A stretch of DNA of 64,000 nucleotides from NCBI RefSeq assembly GCF_023053635.1, contig NC_086172.1, forward strand, positions 51,874,001-51,938,000, written 5' to 3'. The notes beneath the pieces were generated by a model. That model saw nothing but the letters and a program-made list of their open reading frames with translations. It made no database searches and had not been told where the DNA came from. The first letter of the stretch is position 1. Each line of letters begins with the position of its first letter. Both the position numbers and the translations under genes were made by a program. This DNA comes from Elgaria multicarinata webbii. Its lineage: Eukaryota > Chordata > Lepidosauria > Squamata > Anguidae. Of this stretch, positions 37,130 to 48,726 are shown one piece after another.

Positions 37130-38089
37130 CCATAAACAAAAAACCTACGGTTTACAAAACAACGTTATAGGCTGTACAGTTTTCAACCAAACTCCAAAAA
37201 GCAGGGAAATTGAGAGTTAAGGCTCACAGGCCTATAACGCCACATCCTCCCTAAGGAGGCAGAAAGTGCCAGTGAAATTCTCATTCTCCCAAAGCAGATA
37301 TAAACCATGAGGACAGGATGGAGAATAGGATATGCAGAGGTGACTGTGGGGTTGTGGAAAACTGATGACGAACAACTTAGGGCCACCTACTTCTATTTTT
37401 TTTTTAGTGCAGCCCTTCCCCAACCTGGTGCCCTCCAAAGGTGTTAGACTACAACTCCCATCATTGCAAGTCAGTATGTCCCATGGTCAGGAAAGCTGGG
37501 ACAGCAGGAGAGGGAATGCTGTTCTATATCCTTACCAAATACAGGGGCTGCGCAATATTTTTTTCTCACACACATCTCGCATAGAGCAGCACGACTGATA
37601 ACAGAAGGGGCACTATTTGTTGGAGATGTAGAACCAGAGCAAGAGCTGGCACTTTCAGCTTTTCGTAAATACCCTGCCCTTCAAAGAACCAATTTTTTTC
37701 TTAAAATGTGTTCATACAAAATATACTGTTCACTCCCCACAATCCCTCCACAATACATCATCTCATCAGAGTGACAGAGGAACAGAAAAGGATTAGTTTG
37801 GGTGTCTTGAACTCCTTTCAAATGAGATTAGTTTGCAATCCTATACCACTTGGGGGGAAGCCCTAGTAAACTCAGTGGCACTGGCTTCTGAGAAGACATG
37901 TATAGGACCCAAGTATAAACCATCCTTCTCCAGCCTGGTGCTGTCCAGATGTGCTGCGCTGCAACTCCCATGTTATGGTGAGGACGAAAATCATTTTCAT
38001 CAATAGTTTTTAAAATAATCCTTCCTTACACATGAATCTATTAGGTGGTAGCTCTGCCTTTGATCTCACACTGCTGAACACTAAGAAAA

Positions 38090-38133
38090 ATCCTCTGCGG
38101 TCACAGCATTCTTCTGCGGTCACAGCATTCTTG
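38090..38133. repeat. 20-bp tandem duplication
   Basis: ctgcggtcacagcattctt occurs twice in direct succession in the spacer of the inverted duplication. Confidence 0.85.
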
Positions 38134-38218
38134 ATCACTGTCCATGCTGACAGAGACTTTTATGAATTGAATGCTAAAACATCTAGAGAGCTACATTTTG
38201 CCTGCCCTTGCTCTAGAA

Positions 38219-38348
38219 CAGTGGTTCTCAACCTGGGGCACTCCAGATGTGTTGGACTGCATCTCCCAGAATGCCCCAGCCAGCTGGCTGGGGCATTCTG
38301 GGAGTTGTAGTCCAACACATCTGGAGCGCCCCAGGTTGAGAAAGGCTG
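38219..38348. mobile_element. hAT-Charlie palindromic MITE with 8-bp target duplication
   Basis: The element runs from cagtggttctcaacctgggg to ccccaggttgagaaaggctg and is an almost perfect palindrome of 130 bp centred on cagccagctggctg. It is flanked on both sides by ctctagaa (38211-38218 and 38349-38356), the 8-bp duplication typical of hAT elements. CAGTGGTTCTCAACC is the classic Charlie-type end. It has no coding capacity. Confidence 0.92.
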
Positions 38349-38809
38349 CTCTAGAACAACATTCCCCGATCAGTTTTCCAGAATCCCATAGTCACCTCTC
38401 CACATGTTTGAGAGTACAAGTCGCAGCATTCCTGTCCATGGGACATACTGACTTGCAATGATGGGAGTTGTAGTCCAACATCTTTGGAGGGCACCAGGTT
38501 GGGGAAGGGCTGCTCTAAACTGCCCAGAGAGCTCCGGCTATTGGGCGGTATAGAAATGTAATAAATAAATAAACAAACAAAAAGTAGGTGGCCCTAAGTT
38601 GTTCGTCATCAGTTTTCCACAACCCCACAGTCACCTCTGCATATCCTATTCTCCATCCTGTCCTCATGGTTTATATCTGCTTTGGGAGAATGAGAATTTC
38701 ACTGGCACTTTCTGCCTCCTTAGGGAGGATGTGGCGTTATAGGCCTGTGAGCCTTAACTCTCAATTTCCCTGCTTTTTGGAGTTTGGTTGAAAACTGTAC
38801 AGCCTATAA

Positions 38810-39150
<341 letters not shown>

Positions 39151-39219
39151 TACACACTTTCCAGGGAATAAGACCATTACATTCAATGGGACGTACTTCT
39201 GAGAAGACACTGACAATAT

Positions 39220-39515
39220 TTGCTAGAGGAGGCAGCCATTTTCTCTCAATGTTCCAATATAGCTGAGGCAGGTGGGGGGGAGGAGGCACTACTGAGCATG
39301 CTTACAAATCAAGATGGCCACCCTATATATTATATTCAATAAACAAAAAACCAATGGTTTACATAATAACATTGAGGCTCTAGGGCAAAACAATAATAAT
39401 TAAAAATCAACCGAAGGGATTTTTTTAAAAAAAGAAAAGTCATTCCACCAACTACAATGAAGGCCGAAGAAGACACCACCACTGGATTAATGAGTAAGGG
39501 TCTCATTCCATCAAT
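39220..39515. repeat. Dispersed repeat related to the CpG island at 41.9-42.2 kb
   Basis: gcagccattttctctcaatg, gaggcactactgagcatgc and ttttaaaaaaagaaaagtca ttccaccaac run in the same order as gcagccacattttgtgtatc, gcgccgctactgcgcatgcg and ttttaaaaaaagaaaggcca ttccatcaac at 41898-42160. It also contains tcaagatggccacc, a YY1-type motif. The element class is unknown. Confidence 0.55.
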
Positions 39516-39520
39516 TGTCA

Positions 39521-39600
39521 TGGTTCACATGACACTCTAAGCCATAATGTTTAGCTCAAAATGCTTAACCACTGTGGTTTAGCATGCCTTTTGAACAGGG
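39521..39600. repeat. Short fold-back MITE
   Basis: tggttcacatgacactctaa gcc at the left and ggcttagagt-like matches and ttttgaacaggg at the right suggest a small relative of the 21368-21645 family. The two halves pair only in part. Confidence 0.4.
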
Positions 39601-39644
39601 TTAGTATGTAATAAACGACACACAGGAATAAAAGCCACACAAAA

Positions 39645-39904
39645 AGCTAATGCAGTTTTTGGAAGCATTACTTTCTAAATCTTTTAAATATCAGATGTGC
39701 ATATTACATATGACTTGGGTCTGCTGGAAAGAAGGTGACCATTTTTGATCAATTTCTCAATGTGAGCCAATAGTGTAATGTTGCAGCATAAAAGGCTAAT
39801 GCAGTTTTTGGAAGCATTACTTTCTAAATCTTTTAAAAATCAAATGTGCATATTACATATGACTTGGGTGTGCTTTCAGATAGCCTGCTGGAAAGAAGGT
39901 AACT
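39645..39904. repeat. Tandem duplication, period about 150 bp
   Basis: gctaatgcagtttttggaag through catattacatatgacttggg occurs at 39645 and again at 39795. Each copy is followed by ctgctggaaagaaggt. The two copies differ at only a few sites. Confidence 0.85.
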
Positions 39905-40085
39905 TTTTTGCTGGCAGTTAGAGTAGAAAACATATAATAGCGGAATAGGTGATGAAATCATCTGACCTGGCGTAAGGCATCTATGGTACTTCTGTTCCTT
40001 CCCAGGAGCTCAGGGCAGAAATAACATCTCCCCTTCCTAGCCCCCCCTCCAACAACCCTGTGAGGTAGGCTAAGCCAAAATTGGG

Positions 40086-40933
40086 TGGGATAGCTAATAC
40101 CCTGGAACACAGAATCAAAGTTGAAAGTGAACTTGATAGGCTGCAGCGCTGGGCTGGAAACAACAGCATGAAATTTAATAGGAATAAATGCCAAGTTCTA
40201 CACCGAGGAAAAAGAAACCAAATGAACTGTTGCAAGATGGGGGGGGATACTTGGCTCAGCAATACTAAAAATGAGAAGAATCTTGGAATTGTTGTAGATC
40301 ACAAGCTGAATATGAGCCAACAATACGATATGGCTGCAAAAAAGGCAAATGTTATTTTGAGCTGCATTAATAAAAGTATAGTTTCCAAATCAAGTGAGGT
40401 GCTGGTTCCTCTCTATTCGGCCCTAGTTAGGCCTCATCTGGAGTATTGCGTCCAGTTCTGGGCACCACACTTCAAGAAGGACGCAGACAGAGGAGGCAAC
40501 CAGGATGATCATGGGTCTAGAAACAAAGCCCTATGAAGAGAAACTGAAAGAACTGGGCATATTTAGCGTGGAAAAGAGAAGATTGAGGGGAGAGATGATA
40601 GCACTCTTCAAATACTTAAAAGGTTGTCACACAGAGGAGGGCCAGGATCTCTTCTCGATCCTCCCAGAGTGCAGGACACGGAATAACGGGCTCAAGTTAA
40701 AGGAAAACAGATTCCAACTGGACATCAGGAAAAATTTCTTGACTGTTAGAGCAGTGCGACAATGGAATCAGTTACCTAGGGAGGTTAAGTGCTCTCCCAC
40801 ACTAAAGGCCTTCAAGAGGCAGCTGGACAAGCATCTGTCAAGTATGCTGTAGAGTGGATTCCTGCATTGAGCAGGGGGTTGGACTCAATGGCCTTTTAGG
40901 CCCCTTCCAATTCTACTATTCTATGATTCTAAG
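40086..40933 (+). mobile_element. CR1 LINE, 5'-truncated, with 3' UTR end
   Basis: The plus strand encodes the C-terminal part of CR1 ORF2: VESELDRLQRWAGNNSMKF, NRNKCQVLH, KNLGIVVDHKLNMSQQ, ALVRPHLEYCVQFWAPHFKK, then after a frame shift near 40500 GLETKPYEEKLKELGIFSVE, KRRLRGEMIALFKYLKG, and NFLTVRAVRQWNQLPREV. It ends with the CR1 3' signature attctatgattctaa (40916-40932). Because of the frame shift it is inactive, but the sequence is well kept, so the insertion is comparatively young. Confidence 0.95.
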
Positions 40934-40954
40934 TGTGGTAGGCAACAGAGGGTA

Positions 40955-41165
40955 GAATCCCACATGAGTCCTATGTAGTGCAGACCCATTGACATGAATA
41001 AGACTTATGTAAGTTTTGACCAAGTTAAGTTCCATTCATTTCAATGGGTCTACTCTAAGTAGGATTTACCTTGGATTTTACCCTCAATATATATTTTGGA
41101 CTACAACTCATTGGCTGTGTTGGTGAGGGCTTATGGGAATTGTAGTCCAAAACATGAGAAGCCAG
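40955..41165. repeat. Two adjoining MITE pieces
   Basis: 40955-41070 resembles the 'caatcctatgc' family: tttcaatgggtctactctaa gtagg plus a partner with cccattgacatgaataagac. 41093-41163 is a Charlie-like piece with ggactacaactcattgg answering gggaattgtagtccaaaaca. Confidence 0.5.
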
Positions 41166-41329
41166 GATCTAATTTGCAGTAGACCTAGAATCCAGTTTTA
41201 AAATCAGCAGGAAGCCTAAGCAGTCTCCCCCCCCCCCCCTCCCCATACTTTTAACAGGGCAATCCTGTGCAGGTCTGTATGAGGCTTTTTTCCAGAGAGG
41301 CATGCCCAGGATTGCAGCCCCAGGATTGC

Positions 41330-42020
41330 AGGAGGCGGCAGCAACAACAACAACAAGCAGCAGCAGCAGGTTTGCTCGGCAAGGGGAAAAAGCCCTGCAA
41401 CTCCCAGGGAGCTGCTAGACCAGTCTAAGGCTTGGAGATGCTGGGAGTTGTAGGACTTTCTTCTTCCAAACACGAGAAGGGCCAGGAGGTGAGCTGGATC
41501 CAGGCACTCACCCGAGGAGAACTTTCTTTAAAGTAAGCACCCTGGAGACCTCGTGGCGCGCTGATCTCTCTCCCTTGTGCTCCCTCGTGCCGAGGCCCTG
41601 CATGGGAGCCTGTTTCCCCGGGAGAGCAGCCGTGAGGAGGCGGGGCAGCCGTTTGTGTTGTTGTCGTTGGGTTGCTGCTGCTGCTGCTGCTGCTGCTCCG
41701 TCTGGTCGTTGTTGGGTTGCTGCTGCTCTGGCTCTGCCTCCGGTCCTGCTGCTCCGCTTCCGCCCGGCTCCCCCTTCCACTCCCCAGCCGGCCGGGGCTT
41801 CTCAGGTGTTGCTAGGCTGCTGCTGCTGCAAGGCCTGCGCTGCCATCTTGGGGCAATTGCCGGGTCGCGCTGACAGGGAAGGAGGGGCAGCGGCAGCAGC
41901 CACATTTTGTGTATCCTGGACTGGGCAGCGAGCCCCCGGGCTGGCTCCTACTCCGGATAGCCCTCAAGACAGGAGGGAGGGGGGAGAGCGCCGCTACTGC
42001 GCATGCGATGTGTTATGAGG
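41330..42020. promoter_or_regulatory. CpG-rich promoter-like island, possible first exon on minus strand
   Basis: About 700 bp is strongly GC- and CpG-rich in an otherwise AT-rich intron. On the minus strand ccaagatggcagc (about 41839-41852 in forward coordinates) is a good YY1-type site, and tgcgcatgcgat (41998-42009) is close to the NRF1 consensus. A strong minus-strand splice donor, gtgagtgcc, begins at 41511, so an exon of about 450 bp ending at 41512 is possible. The body holds CAG/CTG runs that give poly-Gln, poly-Ala or Cys-rich frames on both strands. No known first exon is recognised, and no frame matches the phase of the next GALNT13 exon. It could be an intragenic promoter, a non-coding RNA promoter, or part of a repeat (see 39220-39515). 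Confidence 0.5.
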
Positions 42021-42023
42021 CCT

Positions 42024-42165
42024 CCATTGACTTTAATGGGGCAATTTTTTTATTATTAAAATTCAATGGAAGGGAATTTTAAAAAAAGAAAGGCCATTCC
42101 ATCAACGAGATGGACTGGGGAACACGATCCCACCAATGGATTGGAGGGTAAGGGTCCCAATTCGG
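42024..42165. repeat. Repeat sharing sequence with 39356-39515
   Basis: cattgactttaatggggcaa through gaaaggccattccatcaacg aligns with cattgaggctctagggcaaa through gaaaagtcattccaccaac at 39370-39450. Each is later followed by gagtaagggtctcatt- or gagggtaagggtcccaatt-like sequence. Confidence 0.55.
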
Positions 42166-44007
42166 AGCTTTCCCTGCGCAAAAAAAAAGTCGCCAACCCC
42201 AGTTTTCAGTTTCACTTTTGAGTCAGAGAGGATTTTTTTACTTTCGTCCTTTCAACTGCCACCACCCCTTCAATATTTCACCAAACTTCTTGAAATTGCC
42301 AGGGTATGTAAAACCAGCATTTCTTTCTGGCAGGTCGTATTTTCAGAAAGATTGGTGAAACATTTTCCATTTTATGAACGCTAGAATGACCCACCCCCCA
42401 ATTTACAGGGTAACATGGTGGAATGCTCTTTTTACTGATCGCCTATAACACAGGGGACACTACAGTGTCCCCTGTAATACAGCTCCAGATGTATGATGCA
42501 CTTAGGGTGCAATGCTATTCAGGTTTAAACAAGAAAAAATCCACAACTCCTAGCATTCCCCATCCAGTCACTCTACCTGGGGAACGCTTGGGATTGTAAG
42601 ACTTTTTTTCTGTCTAAATAGTCATAGGATTGTGCCCTTAATCGCATTAGTGCGCCATTTAGAGGCAATGCAGTTTTGAGGGCACTTAGCCTGCACCACC
42701 ATGCCACACCCAAGCCGTGTCAGGTGGCAGCCACACCGGAGTGTGAATGCTGCAAGTGCGTTGGCTAAGAGAACTTTAAAGGGGAAGTCCAACCTTTGGA
42801 GCATTGACCACAGAGAGTTGGTTTGGAGGTAGACTCTGAACCATTACATGAAATTAGTCCTACTAAAATGCTGTTCCCTATTTATTATCAAAGAATAGAT
42901 AGGAGCTTTCCCACGTCATTTCTTGTCTTTCCAACATTAATGTTAATCACACATTAGGCATCATTCAAATCATACCTTATTAGAAGAAGCCTGTCATTGG
43001 AAACAGCAGCATTTGATAAAAAGTGGTTTTGTATTATTTTTCAATGATATCAAGGGGAAGGAATTATTAATGCAACTTGAAATTACTGCTTTCACAAGGA
43101 CAAGATGCATTCCTTGATTTAGCAGAGTATGTACAATAAACTCAGACTACAACAGCCTAGTGCAAGAACAGTTTTAAAAATCATATGGTAGAGGTAGTGA
43201 CCTGCCGTGAATACTAATGAATTCAGTCATACATAGATAAAGATGCTATGATTATCCCTGAGATGTTAATAGAAAGTACAAGTGATCAAGGCACATTGTA
43301 CTAAATGCGAAGATTTATTATATATCCTGAGTTGACATTTTCCAACTGATGCCTGTCTTTTAGAAGAATGCAGGAAGAATTATATTATCACCCACCAATA
43401 AGAAAAGAAAGAAAAATGATTCAGAATCATATAGACTTGGCCATACTAGTAAATATCTGATCATTCTTTCATGCTAGTAAAACCGGCCCTACTCTCTTTG
43501 GGACAAGCTGGGTCTTTAGAGAGTTATCCAAAGTTTACAAAGACTGGGGAGCTCAGCCACCCTATACCCTCTTTTGCCATTTGCCATTTTCCTTCCTCTT
43601 TCTCCCTTGCAAAATGTGGGAATGGCAGAAAAGGAGGAGGAGGAGGAGGAAGAAAAAGGGCAGATAAGATGGTTGGAATGGAGCCATCACAAGCCAAATT
43701 AAAGTTGAGAGGTGAGATTCCATATGATGGCTTAGGCATTCCCAGACAGGGAATTTGGGCAGAACGGAATCAGCGGGGTGGAGAAGAATTGTTGGGGGTA
43801 TAAGTGCCCCATTAGATTTTGCCTTTTCTCAATCTACATGAAACTAGTAGGAGGAAATGGATATTAGTAAAGGAGTACTGAATATAACATATGGTTAGAG
43901 ATGCTGGGTAAATCCTCAATGGATTTAAATGAGGTTGTATTTCTAAGAATCTGACCTCTGAAATCCACAGAAGACTGTCTGTGGGCACTGGCAGGGAGAG
44001 CGGGAGG
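42166..44007. other. Intron with a hairpin and a MITE piece
   Basis: 42450-42475 is a perfect hairpin, acaggggacact with agtgtcccctgt. 42515-42640 holds a Charlie-like pair, cacaactcctagcattcccc and cttgggattgtaagac, inside a region that also has caatgctattcagg and cataggattgtgccc. The rest is unrecognised. Confidence 0.55.
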
Positions 44008-44125
44008 GTTTATTTATTTATTTATTTTATTTTATTTATTACATTTCTATACCGCCCAATAGCTGGAGCTCTCTGGGCGGTTCACAAAAATTAAAACCAT
44101 TCATAGTATAAAACAACAGTATTGT
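44008..44125 (-). mobile_element. L2 LINE 3' end
   Basis: A TTTA-rich tail is followed by tacatttctataccgcccaa, tagctggagctctctgggcg and gttcacaaaaattaaaacca. This is the reverse of the L2 3' end. Confidence 0.8.
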
Positions 44126-44223
44126 GTGCTGCTTGTGGATTTTGTCTAAAATTTCCCCTTTGAAAACCACAAGATACGTAAATTGTGAAAGCAATATGCA
44201 TATATTGGGCAAATAATGGCCTT

Positions 44224-44460
44224 GAGAGCCAGTGCGGTGTAGTGGCTAAGGTGTTGGACTGGGAGTCGGGAGATCTGGGTTCTAGTCACCACTCAGCCAT
44301 GGAAACCCACTGGGTGACTTTGGGCCAGTCACATACTCTCAGGCCAACCTACCTCACAGGGTTGTTGTTGTGAGGATAACATGGAGAGGAGGAGGAGGAT
44401 TACGTACGCTGCCTTGGGTTCCTTGGAGGAAAAAAGGCAGGATATAAATGTAATAAATAA
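44224..44460 (+). mobile_element. tRNA-derived SINE with L2-like 3' end
   Basis: It starts gagagccagtgcggtgtagt ggctaag, with an A box in the tRNA-like head and gggttctagtc near the B-box position. Then come gtgactttgggccagtcaca, aacctacctcacagggttgt and a tail with aggcaggatataaatgtaat shared with L2. It is full length. The internal RNA polymerase III promoter is part of the SINE and does not make this a tRNA gene. Confidence 0.85.
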
Positions 44461-46939
44461 CTGGTGAATTTTACATTAGTTGCGTCTGTAAAGTGCGGCT
44501 GCAAGCATGCTGATATCAAATACACAAAACAGTTTTGTCTTTCTAGTGTATGGGATGGAGGGGACCTTCAAAAGCAAATTGGGTATGTTTTGATAATACA
44601 GAAAGAAAAACTCAAAACTGAATAGTTTCTTTTGGATCAGCTCTAATTAAAAGAAGAAACATGTAGTTTAAACATTGCGAATCAAAATATTATTTTTACC
44701 TACAGCATCCAGCAGATGGAACTATTTCCCCATGAAAAGCCATGCTCCAGCAGTCTAAAACTCTGTAGATGAACTGTGATAGAGCATATAAGAATTCCCA
44801 GCAAAGAATGAAAATATATATTCACATCTTACTCATGCTATATGGTCCACTAAAGCTGATAAGTTAAATTGTGCTGATTATTGAAACTAAATTTCTATTT
44901 CCTTTTTCTTAAGGAAGGTTTATAGTCAGGATATACATGAACATTTACTGATTAAATCCAGGTATTTATCTTTGTAAACACTGTTAATAATATTATTATA
45001 CTTACTGTAGTGTCAAACATTGCAATAAATAGATAATGGCCTCCTAACTTGTACATCCATTTTTCATGTTTCCAGTATAATGTACAAAGGGAAGTAGATT
45101 TATCTTCTCCATGGAAACGTGTAGGCACCTAATACACATGGTGTTCATGCATCTCAGCATGGAGTATATGCACTCCCTTTCTGATTTGTACATTGTGCCA
45201 CAAACACAAGAAAACAAATTGGTTATTTATCCACTGTTGCTGTTTAATCATTATAATGTTCAAAGCCACTCTGATGGCCTCTTGATGTTAGTTGCTTTCT
45301 TTCAAGTTTGACTTCATCACTCGATGCCGTCGACCTTAGCTCATGCTATGTAAATAGCACCTTAATGAAAGCTCAAAAATAATCAGCCTAAATACCTATG
45401 ATGCTACAAAGCCAGCTGTAACATATACCGTCTTCCATTTCTGTTATCCTTTGCTTTTCAGGGACCAAAGATTGGGTGGAAGGCAGAATAATAAATATGG
45501 GCAATAATAAGATTTCTATTGGATTTGCTATACAATATTCATTCTATCGTACTTCAACTCCCAGCACTTTATGTAATTATTTAGATTTCGAAATCTGAAT
45601 TATACCCAGGTTTACTCTTAACTCAGAAATTACAAGCTCTTTTTCATCATTCTGCACCCCTGCATTCAGGTGCAGGAATCCCATCTCTGCATATTAATAA
45701 AAATTAAGTGTCATGCCCACCACTTCTTAATATCCTATATAAAGGCTCTGGTAAGAGGGAAAGGTGTCATAGATAACATCAAGGTGGCCCTGGAAAATGA
45801 AGTTATTAAATATATGCAATTTGCAGAATAAATAACTCCTGTTTGAGCAGAGTCAGAAATATTTAGGAAAAGGGTGAATCCAGAGCTCAATACAAGCAAT
45901 TTGCCAAGTAAATAATATGCAGAAGTTTGCCTGTTTTTTAAAGTCTGATAAAGTGCAGCAACACAGATGACCGTTGCTGACACTGGCTGCATCCTAAGTC
46001 ACTATGCAAATAAGCTCACTGTGGCTTGTTCTCCCCCTCAGTCCTCCAGTTCTGTCCTCACAACAGAACTTGTCTTCTCTCCCTATCCCCATCCCGATTG
46101 CTACCTCTTTTCATTCACTACTGGGGGAGGGATTCTGCCCAGTGATCGACCCAGCCGCTATCTTATTTATTCATTCCTAATCCAGGGTATATATTAATTT
46201 GTCTTATTCTGTGGTTGTGGCTGCTCTACTGTTAGTTACTGAATTGCTCTGTTATTGTGGATTGAATAGGACTTATCCCTCTATGCATTGCTACAGTGTT
46301 TCCTCACTACTTCCCGAGTCTTTATTTAGGGAAGTAGATATTTTTACAAACAAAACTGTATTTATACTGATAGTGGTGCTGTTTCAAAAAGAACAATAAA
46401 GATTTTCTCCAACTCTTTGGAGATGTGCTCCCTGTAAGGAAAAAAAACCCTCTGGCTTTTAAAAAGAAGAAGCTTTTATGTTGCTTTTAAGCCCGCAAAT
46501 GCTGTTTTTTAAAGTCTGCAATTGCTTTTTTAGACTCTCTCTCTCTCTCTCTCTGTGTGTGTGTCTTTTAATTGTTATTGCACATTGCTATTAACTTGGG
46601 GTGAGGGTGGAATACTCTACATCTCTCCAAAACATATACAGAAATGGAACTGCAGGTATATGACTATAGCTTCTCACCAAGAAACGTCACTCAAGCACAC
46701 CAACACTTAATATATATATTTTAATGCTTCACAAAAGCTGCTAATGTTTAATTCTTTTAAAATACATAAGTAACACTTGGAATAGAAATCTTAAAGTATG
46801 AAAGCCATGAAGAAAAGAACTGGGAAGAGAGGTGATTCCTTAAAAAACTTAGCCATGAGATTCTCTTGCTTGGGGGAGTACTTTAACCACTCAATGTCAT
46901 CTGTCATGGATTATTAATACAGATGACCATTTTACCAAC
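44461..46939. other. Intron without recognisable features
   Basis: Except for a short (CT)n/(GT)n run at about 46537-46563, no feature is supported. Confidence 0.5.
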
Positions 46940-47290
46940 CAGGTTCGCATGATCGAGACAGGAAAATAAGCCACCATAGCTTATTTCCCTGTCCCTGTCA
47001 GTTGCGCAACCACCATTTCCCAAATTACCCATGATGTAGAGCGGGTTATCATGTCATCCAAACTTGGTGAAGTGCACATCAAAGGTGGCTTCTAAACCAC
47101 CTTACAACCCATGGTTTGTTGTAGGGGATGTGGGATGTTTAGAAGCCACCCCTGCCATGCACCTTGCTGGGTTCCAATGATAACCTGCACTGCATTATGG
47201 GTAATTAGGGAAATGGCAGTAGCACAACCAGTATGTGGGGGCAGGGAAATAAGGTAGACTTTTATTTTCACTGTGTACACTCAGCCACCA
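46940..47290. mobile_element. Fold-back MITE, relative of 21368-21645
   Basis: The left ccaggttcgcatgatcgaga caggaaaataagccacc is answered by gggaaataaggtagactttt near the right end. Inner blocks accatttcccaaattaccca and gggtaattagggaaatgg, and ggtggcttctaaaccacc and gtttagaagccacc, pair with each other. The outer ends are not well defined. Confidence 0.6.
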
Positions 47291-47433
47291 TTTGGTTAAT
47301 GCAGGAAATCTTACCACTTGATCAGGTCCCCGATATTTACTATATATTAGAATGTGTGGCAGAAAAAAACATAGCAGACTTTAGTTAATACAAATCAGTG
47401 AAAAAAATGCATGGTAGAAATGTTTGTGCTTGG

Positions 47434-47672
47434 TATTTATTTATTTATTACATTTTTATACTGCCCAATAGCCGAAGCTCTCTGGGCGGTTCACAAAAAT
47501 TAAAACCATAATAAAACAACCAACAGGTTAAAAGCACAAATACAAAATACAGTATAAAAAGCACAACCAGGATAAAACCACGCAGCAAAATTGATATAAG
47601 ATTAAAATACAGAGTTAGAACAGTACAATTTAAATTTAAGTTAAAATTAAGTGTTAAAATACGGAGAGAATA
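47434..47672 (-). mobile_element. L2 LINE 3' end
   Basis: tatttatttatttattacat, then tactgcccaatagccgaagc tctctgggcggttcac and an A-rich 3' UTR in reverse. Confidence 0.8.
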
Positions 47673-47707
47673 TACTGGTAGACTGGTAAACCGTGTTGGC
47701 CAAACAT

Positions 47708-47710
<3 letters not shown>

Positions 47711-47749
<39 letters not shown>
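47711..47749. repeat. (CA)n microsatellite
   Basis: An uninterrupted run of about 39 bp. Confidence 0.95.
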
Positions 47750-47750
<1 letters not shown>

Positions 47751-48132
47751 ATAATGTTGTGGCTTAAGAATCAAATGTTTCTAAGGTAAGTTACAGTGAC
47801 TTACTTTCTTTCTTTCTTCTCAATACACTCCCTAGGATGATTTAGTTTAGATCACCCAAAAGCCAGTTCTTATCAGTATACCAAGAGTGGTAAAGAAAAC
47901 AAATTCTCCAACGAGTAGCTCCAATGAGCAGTGTTTACTCAGACTAAAAAGTCCTCTTCACTATCCTCTCAAGCTTCTCAAACTGGTATCAAAAACTTGG
48001 AATTAAGCCAATTGAAAGAGTCTGGTGTCAAGAAGCTAAAACAACTTAAAAAAAAATTAAAATAGCACAGGAGCATTTTCCAATGCTACAGCCTCAGCCT
48101 GTTTCTAAGACCTGATTCATACATTATTGTTC

Positions 48133-48726
48133 TGTTGTGGGGGTGTTCCAAACCCTCCCACTGAGATGTGAGACAATAAAGAGATCTGCAGTGCAATCCA
48201 CAAAGCTTTATTCAGTAAACAGACATCCCTCTACACCTGAAGAGGGTGTGAAGGCTAGGAGCTATCATCTAAGCTTAATCATCCTAACAAAGCAAGGCAG
48301 TTGCCTATCAACTAAATTGACAGTTTGCCCACAGTGCCCAACAGGCTTTTTCTGAATCCCTCCTTCAGGAAGGGTTTTCGAGTGAAGCCTCTGCTGAGTG
48401 GCCAACCTAGTGGACCACCTCCTACCCCCTCTCAACTCCACCTGCTTGACCCTGTGGCGGGCTCTGGGGTGTGTCAACTGTGATGTTCCTTCCCCCTCCA
48501 ACAAAGACTGTGTTCCCACGGGGGTGGGGAGGGTGATCCCTGAGCCTGGACATCTTGTCTGGTAAACTCCTGGGAAGATTCCTTCTTGAATCCTGAAGAA
48601 CCTTGGAGAATCTCCTTCCTTGCTTCCTGTCTTGGCAGATGTACATCTCCTTCTTCTGCCTCCGAATCTGACTGAGAATCCGAAAGCCCATCCCCAACAC
48701 TATAAAGAACAGGCCTGATCCTAACA
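48133..48726 (-). mobile_element. Probable solitary LTR of an endogenous retrovirus (fossil)
   Basis: On the minus strand the segment begins TGTTAGGATC and ends CCCACAACA, the TG...CA layout with short inverted ends. An AATAAA signal lies about 90 bp before its 3' end, as in the R region of an LTR. No internal retroviral genes adjoin it, so it would be a solo LTR of about 594 bp. Flanking 5-bp repeats match only imperfectly. The family was not identified and the age cannot be judged from one LTR. Confidence 0.45.

Noticed and set aside
37183-38791. Two identical 67-codon open frames on opposite strands
   Set aside because: They are identical because they lie in the perfect inverted repeat, not because the protein is conserved.
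41508-42018. Gln-, Ala- and Cys-rich open frames up to 147 codons in the CpG island
   Set aside because: CAG/CTG runs give such frames in all phases on both strands. No conserved domain is seen, so only a promoter-like island is reported.
44224-44300. tRNA gene-like head with A and B boxes
   Set aside because: It is the head of a SINE, followed by the SINE body and L2-like tail, and does not form a mature tRNA fold. The same holds for 19857-19935 and 55530-55600.
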